From: Pelistega suis
GTDB taxonomy: Bacteria > Pseudomonadota > Gammaproteobacteria > Burkholderiales > Burkholderiaceae_B
DNA: 40,352 bases
Assembly: GCF_013133795.1 (NCBI RefSeq)
Contig: NZ_JABGBN010000011.1
Location: forward strand, 1-40,352
Direction of reading: 5' to 3'
In this document: piece by piece, positions 35,011-40,352 of the stretch
Layout: each line of letters opens with the position of its first letter
How positions within the stretch are numbered: the stretch's first letter is position 1
Notes under the pieces: model-generated
What the model saw: only the letters and a program-made list of their open reading frames with translations
The model's database searches: none
Told to the model about the DNA's origin: nothing
Position numbers and translations under genes: made by a program

Positions 35011-35811
35011 TTATTGGATATGCCAACCATGACTCACTACAATCGATTGACCTGTTAAAGCTTTATTAGGGAATGCTGCCAAGAATAAGGCTGTCTGCGC
35101 AATATCCTCTGTTGTTGTAAATTCACCATCAACCGTATCGCCTAACATCACTTTTTTCACGACTTCTTCTTCACTAATATTGAGCTCTTTCGCTTGTTCC
35201 GCAATTTGTTTCTCTACTAATGGCGTTTTGACAAACCCCGGACAAATAACATGCGAACGAACATTATGTGGCGCACCTTCTTTGGCCAATACACGTGCAA
35301 GACCTAATAAGCCATGTTTGGCAGTGACATAAGGGGCTTTTAATTTAGACGCTAAATGTGAATGCACCGAACCCATGTAAATCACCACACCACCTTTATT
35401 GTCCTTGTACATATACTCAAGCGCTGCTTTTGTTGTCAAGAACGCCCCATCTAAGTGAATAGCTAACATTTTTTTCCACTTCGCAAATTCAAACTTATGG
35501 ATGGGATCAATAATTTGTACACCTGCATTTGAGACTAAAATATCAATCGTACCAAACTCGGCTACTAAGGCGGCAACGCCCTTGTTCACCTGCTCTTCAT
35601 CGGTTACATCCATCGCCAGACCAATCGCCTGACCACCCGCTGCACGAATTTGTTCTGCTACCGCATTTGCCCCCTCAATATTGAGGTCTGCAATACCTAC
35701 TGCAGCACCCGCTTTAGCGTAAGTTTCGGCGATTTCTTTGCCTAAACCACTCGCCGCCCCTGTCACTAAAGCGACTTTACCTTTTAATGATGTTTGAAGT
35801 TCTGTTGCCAT
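35011..35811 (-). CDS. bdhA: 3-hydroxybutyrate dehydrogenase
   Basis: NAD+-dependent oxidation of D-3-hydroxybutyrate to acetoacetate, used to consume polyhydroxybutyrate or free ketone bodies. The 266-residue short-chain dehydrogenase has TGAASGLG (17-24), NAGVQ (95-99), catalytic Ser148, Tyr161 and Lys165 ([17 protein letters not shown]), the substrate-loop [17 protein letters not shown], and the C-terminal SHGWHIQ that is characteristic of D-3-HBDH. ATG at 35811 preceded by AGGAG. It is divergent from acs; both fit acetyl-CoA/ketone metabolism. Confidence 0.93.
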   Translation of the reverse strand: MATELQTSLKGKVALVTGAASGLGKEIAETYAKAGAAVGIADLNIEGANAVAEQIRAAGGQAIGLAMDVTDEEQVNKGVAALVAEFGTIDILVSNAGVQIIDPIHKFEFAKWKKMLAIHLDGAFLTTKAALEYMYKDNKGGVVIYMGSVHSHLASKLKAPYVTAKHGLLGLARVLAKEGAPHNVRSHVICPGFVKTPLVEKQIAEQAKELNISEEEVVKKVMLGDTVDGEFTTTEDIAQTALFLAAFPNKALTGQSIVVSHGWHIQ

Positions 35812-35978
35812 TTACGTTTCTCCTAAAGTACTTCTTGGAAATCATTGCCCTATATGATACTGCTTTCAGCCTAAAAAGTACGCTACAGCGACAATATAAG
35901 CGTAATTCCGCATTTACCCCTTACTTAAAATCAATCACAATAAAAACCATTGTTGTACCGCTTAAACAGGAAGGAAGT

Positions 35979-37940
35979 ATGTCTGCTATTGAATCCGTAC
36001 TCAAAGAAAATCGTCTATTTACCCCTAGTGACAGCTTTGTCAAACAGGCTAATATTACCCTTGAGCAATACCATGCGCTCTGCGAAAAAGCCGCGACCGA
36101 TTACGAGGGATTTTGGCGAGATTTAGCCAATCAGTACATTAGCTGGCACACCTCTTTCACGCAAGTCCTAGATGAATCCCAAGCACCTTTTTATCGCTGG
36201 TTTGCTGACGGTGAGCTAAATGTGTCCTATAACTGTCTAGATCGTCATTTAGCGGATAAAAGCGATAAAACCGCCTTAATTTTTGAACGAGATGACGGCA
36301 CTAGTGAGCATATTAGTTATCGCCAACTCTACGAACGTGTTTGTACATTTGCCAATGCTTTAAAAGCCCAAGGCGTGACTAAGGGTGACCGTGTCATTAT
36401 CTATATGCCTATGGTGGCAGAAGCTGTCATTGCAATGCAGGCTTGCGCTCGTATTGGTGCTATTCACTCGGTGGTCTTTGGCGGATTCTCGGCAGGTGCT
36501 GTGAAAGATCGCATTAAAGACGCTAACGCCAAACTCATTATTACGGCAAATGAAAGTATTCGTGGCGGTAAACGCACCCCTCTTAAAGCTACTGTTGATG
36601 AAGCCCTCTCTGAGGGTGACTGTCCTTCTGTTGAAAAAGTTATCGTACTACAACGCACCGAGACAGCCGTTAGCTGGACAGCGCATCGAGATATTTGGTG
36701 GCATGATGCCATTGCTAATCAAGCCAATACCTGCGAGCCTACCGTAATGAATGCTGAGGATCCTCTTTTTATCCTCTATACTTCAGGGTCTACTGGTAAA
36801 CCCAAAGGGGTTGAACATCATACAGCAGGCTATCTATTGGGGGCTATCGTATCCATGCATTGGGTCTTTGACTACAAACCCAATGATATCTACTGGTGTA
36901 CCGCCGATGTCGGCTGGATTACAGGGCATACCTATATCTGCTATGGTCCTCTTGCGGTTGGTGCTACCCAAGTGATTTTTGAAGGCGTGCCGACCTATCC
37001 TGATGCGTCTCGCTTTTGGCAAATGATTGAAAAACATCGTGTCACGACTTTCTATACAGCACCCACAGCCATTCGTTCACTCATTAAGCTTGGTGCCGAT
37101 TTACCAGAGAAATTCGATTTATCCTCATTACGCTTATTAGGTTCTGTAGGAGAGCCTATCAATCCCGAAGCGTGGATGTGGTACTACGAAAAAGTCGGAC
37201 GCTCTCGTTGCCCTATCGTTGATACATGGTGGCAGACAGAAACGGGGTCCAATATGATTGCCCCCTTACCAGGCGCATTCCCGATTAAACCGGGCTCTTG
37301 CACCTTACCATTACCTGGCATTATGGTTGATATTGTCGATGAAACAGGTAAATCCGTTCCTGCCGAACAAGGAGGCTCCTTAGTAATCCGACGACCATTC
37401 CCGTCTTTATTACGTACCGTCTACAACGATGACAAGCGCTTTGTCTCAGCATATTTCCCTGAGGAATTTAACCATCAACTCTACCTTGCGGGTGACTCTG
37501 CCACACGAGATGCACAAGGCTACATTCGTATTATGGGACGTATTGACGATGTACTCAATGTCTCTGGTCATCGACTCGGCACAATGGAAATTGAGTCCGC
37601 ACTCGTTGCTCATCCACTCGTCGCAGAAGCTGCCGTCGTAGGTAGACCTCATGATATTAAAGGCGAAGCCGTCGTGGCATTTGTGATGCTAAAAGGCGAA
37701 CGTCCGACAGGTGAAGAAGCAACAAAAGTGGCTGCTGAACTCAAGGCTTGGGTGGCCAAAGAGATCGGTAAAATTGCCCAACCAGATGATATCCGCTTTG
37801 GCGAAAACTTGCCCAAAACGCGCTCTGGCAAAATTATGCGTCGCTTATTGCGCTCATTAGCCAAAGGCGAAGAAGTCACCCAAGATATTTCTACCTTAGA
37901 AAATCCTCATGTCATGGAGCAATTAAGCCAAAGTACATAA
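35979..37940 (+). CDS. acs: Acetyl-CoA synthetase (AMP-forming)
   Basis: Activates acetate to acetyl-CoA through acetyl-AMP. The 653 residues from the ATG at 35979 (AGGAAGG upstream) match the usual 650; an upstream ATG at 35787 would overlap bdhA and add unlike residues. Seen: [28 protein letters not shown] for ATP binding, [28 protein letters not shown], and the C-terminal [10 protein letters not shown] whose lysine (about 618) is the usual acetylation control site. YICYGPL differs a little from the common YxxYGPL, so a propionyl-CoA synthetase (PrpE) or broader specificity cannot be fully excluded. Confidence 0.9.
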   Translation: MSAIESVLKENRLFTPSDSFVKQANITLEQYHALCEKAATDYEGFWRDLANQYISWHTSFTQVLDESQAPFYRWFADGELNVSYNCLDRHLADKSDKTALIFERDDGTSEHISYRQLYERVCTFANALKAQGVTKGDRVIIYMPMVAEAVIAMQACARIGAIHSVVFGGFSAGAVKDRIKDANAKLIITANESIRGGKRTPLKATVDEALSEGDCPSVEKVIVLQRTETAVSWTAHRDIWWHDAIANQANTCEPTVMNAEDPLFILYTSGSTGKPKGVEHHTAGYLLGAIVSMHWVFDYKPNDIYWCTADVGWITGHTYICYGPLAVGATQVIFEGVPTYPDASRFWQMIEKHRVTTFYTAPTAIRSLIKLGADLPEKFDLSSLRLLGSVGEPINPEAWMWYYEKVGRSRCPIVDTWWQTETGSNMIAPLPGAFPIKPGSCTLPLPGIMVDIVDETGKSVPAEQGGSLVIRRPFPSLLRTVYNDDKRFVSAYFPEEFNHQLYLAGDSATRDAQGYIRIMGRIDDVLNVSGHRLGTMEIESALVAHPLVAEAAVVGRPHDIKGEAVVAFVMLKGERPTGEEATKVAAELKAWVAKEIGKIAQPDDIRFGENLPKTRSGKIMRRLLRSLAKGEEVTQDISTLENPHVMEQLSQST

Positions 37941-37972
37941 AGATTTTTCAATGATTAATATGAATATCTTTC

Positions 37973-37992
37973 ATGTTTTTTTGAAAAAACAT
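37973..37992. other. AT-rich palindrome after acs
   Basis: ATGTTTTTT pairs with AAAAAACAT across two bases. With only two G-C pairs it would terminate poorly, but it is the only candidate 3' structure after acs; mesX might be partly read from acs. Confidence 0.3.
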
Positions 37993-38046
37993 CATTTTAC
38001 TTCATAAAAATAGTCTATTACACTATGCTTCAATGATAAAAATATA

Positions 38047-38091
38047 CTCAGTATGGCGATACTCATCACCGTATCACCATACTGAGCTTTT
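38047..38091 (+). promoter_or_regulatory. Leader hairpin directly upstream of mesX
   Basis: CTCAGTATGG (38047-38056) pairs with CCATACTGAG (38077-38086); after a one-base mismatch GATAC (38058-38062) pairs with GTATC (38071-38075), leaving an 8-base loop. It is followed by CTTTT and then the ribosome binding site AAGGAAG. Its position between a likely promoter and the start codon suggests attenuation or control of translation. It resembles no riboswitch I know. Confidence 0.6.
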
Positions 38092-38107
38092 AAAAAGGAA
38101 GAATAAC

Positions 38108-39082
38108 GTGTTTAATGAGTTACTATTTAAAATCAAACGTATCCCGTTTGATGAACACTATCATCCCTCAGATAGCACTCGTCTTACCACCAATTTTGCT
38201 AACTTGGCACGTGGTGAAAACCGACAACAAAATCTGCGTAAAGCCCTTGAGATGATCAATAATCGCTTTAATAGCCTTGCGGACTGGGATAATCCCACTG
38301 GCAAGCGCTATGCCGTCGAATTGGAAATCATTTCTGTCGATATCGATATTGAAAAAAATAATAATGATTTTCCAATCATTGAAGTACTTAAAACAAGCGT
38401 ATTAGATACCCTACACAATAAGCGTTATGAAGGCATTGTAGGCAATAATTTCTCGTCTTATGTCAGAGACTACGACTTTAGCGTGTTGCTATTAGAGCAT
38501 AACAAAAACAAAACAGATTTCTCTTTACCCGAGGCCTATGGAGAATTACACGGCAAGCTTTTCAAAGCCTTTTTAAACTCAACTGCCTATAAAGACAACT
38601 TTAGCAAACAACCTGTCATTTGCCTAAGTGTCTCAAGTAATAAAGTCTATAAACGCACGCAAAATATTCACCCTATCCTAGGTGTGGAATATCAGCAAGA
38701 CACATACTCTTTAACGGATGACTACTTTGCTAAAATGGGTCTACAAGTACGCTACTTTATGCCAAAACAGAGTGTTGCACCACTTGCCTTTTATTTTTCG
38801 GGAGATCTATTAAACGATTATTCCAATTTAGAGCTCATCGCTACCATTAGCACCATGGAAAGTTTCCAAAAAATCTACCGCCCAGAGATTTATAACGCCA
38901 ATACAGTGGCTGGTTCTATCTATCAACCAAGCTTGAGTAATCAAGACTATTCATCTGCACAGGTAGATTATGATCGAGTAGAACGTTCTCAATTAGCCGT
39001 TAAACAAGGTAAATTTGCTGAAACTCATTTTATTAAACCCTATCAAACCATTCTCAATCAGTGGGTTGCTCATTCACTTTAA
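38108..39082 (+). CDS. mesX: MesX (DUF1852), partner of methionine synthase MesD
   Basis: A 324-residue cytoplasmic protein of DUF1852. Genetic work on the family showed that MesD-type methionine synthases need this protein and oxygen but not methyl-folate or cobalamin, so MesX is thought to help supply the methyl group by an unknown oxidative reaction. Seen: KIKRIPFDEHYHPSDSTRLT at the N-terminus, NFANLARGENRQQNLRKAL and NRFNSLADWDNPTGKRYAVE, all as I recall the family. The start is GTG 38108 with AAGGAAG 8 bases before it; an ATG at 38033 in the same frame would place the leader hairpin in the coding region and adds unlike residues. Followed by mesD after 17 bases. Confidence 0.85.
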   Translation: MFNELLFKIKRIPFDEHYHPSDSTRLTTNFANLARGENRQQNLRKALEMINNRFNSLADWDNPTGKRYAVELEIISVDIDIEKNNNDFPIIEVLKTSVLDTLHNKRYEGIVGNNFSSYVRDYDFSVLLLEHNKNKTDFSLPEAYGELHGKLFKAFLNSTAYKDNFSKQPVICLSVSSNKVYKRTQNIHPILGVEYQQDTYSLTDDYFAKMGLQVRYFMPKQSVAPLAFYFSGDLLNDYSNLELIATISTMESFQKIYRPEIYNANTVAGSIYQPSLSNQDYSSAQVDYDRVERSQLAVKQGKFAETHFIKPYQTILNQWVAHSL

Positions 39083-39099
39083 ATTTAAAAGGTTTTATC

Positions 39100-40125
39100 A
39101 TGTCAAAGTTATTCCCTACATCAACAGCAGGTAGTTTACCCAAACCATCGTGGTTGGCTGAGCCAGAAAAACTCTGGTCACCTTGGAAATTAGAGGGCGA
39201 AGAGCTCCTCAATGCTAAGAAAGATGCCTTATTACTATCTTTAAAAGAGCAAGAAGCGGCAGGTATTGATATTATTAGTGATGGCGAGCAGACGCGTCAG
39301 CACTTTGTGACGACCTTTATCGAACACTTAAGCGGTGTCGATTTTGAAAAACGTCAAACCGTGCGTATCCGTAACCGTTACGATGCCAGCGTCCCAACGG
39401 TATATGATGCCGTCGCTCGTACTAAGCCTGTATTTGTCGAGGACGCGAAATTTCTTCGCAAACACACCAAACAAGCAATCAAATGGGCATTACCCGGCCC
39501 CATGACCATGATTGATACCCTTTATGACGCACATTATAAAAGCCGAGAAAAACTTGCTTGGGAATTTGCCAAGATTCTCAATGAAGAGGCTAAAGAATTA
39601 GAAGCGGCTGGTGTAGATATTATTCAATTTGACGAACCGGCATTTAATGTTTTCTTCGATGAAGTGAATGATTGGGGTATTGCAGCATTAGAGCGAGCGA
39701 TTGAAGGTTTAAAATGCGAAACAGCCGTACATATTTGCTATGGCTATGGTATTAAAGCCAATACCGACTGGAAAAAAACACTAGGCTCAGAATGGCGTCA
39801 ATACGAAGAGTCATTCCCAAAACTCCAACAATCCAAGATTGATATTATCTCATTGGAATGCCATAACTCTCACGTGCCAATTGATTTAATCGAACTTATT
39901 CGCGGCAAAAAGGTCATGGTCGGTGCTATTGACGTAGCAAACCATACCGTAGAAACCCCTGAAGAAGTGGCTAACACATTACGAAAAGCCTTAAAATTTG
40001 TCGATGCGGATAAACTTTATCCATGCACGAACTGTGGTATGGCTCCTCTCCCTCGTGATGTCGCTCGTGGTAAACTACATGCATTAAGCGCAGGTGCTGA
40101 GATTATTCGTAAAGAATTAGCATAA
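39100..40125 (+). CDS. mesD: Core methionine synthase MesD (MetE C-terminal-like)
   Basis: Methylates homocysteine to methionine. The 341 residues correspond to the catalytic barrel of MetE without the N-terminal folate-binding domain. Zinc ligands by comparison with MetE are His211 and Cys213 (HICYGYG), Glu253 (SLECHNSH) and Cys312 (CTNCGMAPL); QFDEPAF (Asp178, Glu179) contacts homocysteine in MetE. The adjacent DUF1852 gene identifies it as the MesD family rather than MesA-C. ATG at 39100 preceded by AAAAGG; an earlier in-frame ATG at 39061 would overlap mesX. Transcription ends at a good intrinsic terminator. Confidence 0.88.
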   Translation: MSKLFPTSTAGSLPKPSWLAEPEKLWSPWKLEGEELLNAKKDALLLSLKEQEAAGIDIISDGEQTRQHFVTTFIEHLSGVDFEKRQTVRIRNRYDASVPTVYDAVARTKPVFVEDAKFLRKHTKQAIKWALPGPMTMIDTLYDAHYKSREKLAWEFAKILNEEAKELEAAGVDIIQFDEPAFNVFFDEVNDWGIAALERAIEGLKCETAVHICYGYGIKANTDWKKTLGSEWRQYEESFPKLQQSKIDIISLECHNSHVPIDLIELIRGKKVMVGAIDVANHTVETPEEVANTLRKALKFVDADKLYPCTNCGMAPLPRDVARGKLHALSAGAEIIRKELA

Positions 40126-40149
40126 ACCTACGCTCAATTAAAGCAGCTG

Positions 40150-40185
40150 ACCCGTCAATGGATTGATTTCTTGACGGGTTTTCTT
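40150..40185 (+). terminator. Intrinsic terminator of mesXD
   Basis: ACCCGTCAA (40150-40158) pairs with TTGACGGGT (40171-40179) across 12 bases, followed by TTTCTT. It lies 25 bases after the mesD stop. Confidence 0.88.
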
Positions 40186-40352
40186 ACAGAATAGTTTAAA
40201 CCCATAGCACTATTGATTACTCCCTTAACAATCTTCTGCATAAAACAATAATTAGTCTCACCCTTCATCTATTGGTGAGCGAGGTTGTAAATCTATGCCT
40301 CCACGTCCCAAAAACCTTAGAATTCTATTTTTCAGCTTCTTTTGTTCCCTCG
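40186..40352. other. Right edge, no supported gene
   Basis: 167 bases after the mesXD terminator. An ATG at 40295 opens a frame (MPPRPKNLRILFFSFF...) to the window end, with GAGG 11 bases upstream, and could be the first 19 codons of a membrane or exported protein; the minus strand could equally carry a gene end. A short dyad CTCACC/GGTGAG lies at about 40257-40279. Too little sequence to decide. Confidence 0.25.

Noticed and set aside
35787-35978. Upstream start for acs
   Set aside because: It overlaps bdhA and adds about 64 residues not seen in Acs; the ATG at 35979 has a strong ribosome binding site.
38033-38107. Upstream ATG start for mesX
   Set aside because: The leader hairpin and a good ribosome binding site before GTG 38108 argue that translation starts there.
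33551-40261. The 11-mer ATTAGTCTCAC occurs at 33551 and at 40251
   Set aside because: Two copies of 11 bases with differing flanks and no symmetry; probably chance or a weak shared promoter element.
1-40352. Prophage, complete insertion sequence, defence island or CRISPR array
   Set aside because: Nearly all genes belong to core housekeeping or catabolic families; no integrase, phage structural gene, cas gene or regularly spaced repeats were seen.

Overview
The window is a gene-dense, moderately AT-rich stretch of a betaproteobacterial chromosome. Gene content and order (PhaM-type granule protein, dacC–dat–ybeD–lipB block, waaC–waaA, BirA without a helix-turn-helix followed by CoaX, an HrcA/CIRCE site at rpoH) point to the Alcaligenaceae. 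The low GC suggests a Pelistega/Oligella-like genus rather than Bordetella. This placement rests on recognising protein families, not on a search. I see no prophage, complete insertion sequence, CRISPR array, rRNA or tRNA.

Layout: (1) 1-4953, minus strand: the lower part of a meta-cleavage catabolic operon (semialdehyde dehydrogenase, 2-oxopent-4-enoate hydratase, acylating acetaldehyde dehydrogenase, 4-hydroxy-2-oxovalerate aldolase cut by the window edge). A LysR-type regulator gene lies just upstream, and a LysR-type operator sits about 63 bases upstream of the inferred transcription start. (2) 4997-11398, minus: glutamate synthase gltB-gltD, closed by a strong intrinsic terminator. (3) 11661-14948: RNA helicase dbpA, then a 387-base intergenic mosaic of short repeats, then the lipid A acyltransferase gene abutting a gene for a degenerate IS200/REP-type transposase-like protein. 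(4) 15070-20959: rpoH under a perfect CIRCE operator, a Sco copper chaperone, a Nudix hydrolase, PhaM, glmU and a DHA2-type efflux pump. (5) 21064-28659: lipoate genes lipA and lipB separated by cutA-dsbD on the other strand, then ybeD, a D-amino acid aminotransferase and dacC, then an unlisted 52-residue membrane protein and an alpha/beta hydrolase. (6) 28668-33412, minus: M50 protease, waaC, waaA, birA and coaX, probably one transcription unit with several 4-base overlaps. (7) 33603-37940: glycine-zipper lipoprotein, YpfJ-type metallopeptidase, 3-hydroxybutyrate dehydrogenase and acetyl-CoA synthetase. (8) 38047-40185: mesX (DUF1852) and mesD, a folate- and cobalamin-independent methionine synthase pair, with a long hairpin directly before the mesX ribosome binding site and a terminator after mesD.

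Several genes fit together. The aldolase pathway yields pyruvate and acetyl-CoA, Acs also makes acetyl-CoA, and PhaM with 3-hydroxybutyrate dehydrogenase suggests polyhydroxybutyrate storage and turnover, though no PHA synthase is in the window. Envelope functions (LpxL, GlmU, WaaC, WaaA, DacC, Dat) are prominent. The observations most worth following up are the mesXD leader hairpin, the CIRCE element overlapping the rpoH promoter, the transposase-like gene that has lost its catalytic residues but abuts lpxL, and the nearby repeat mosaic.
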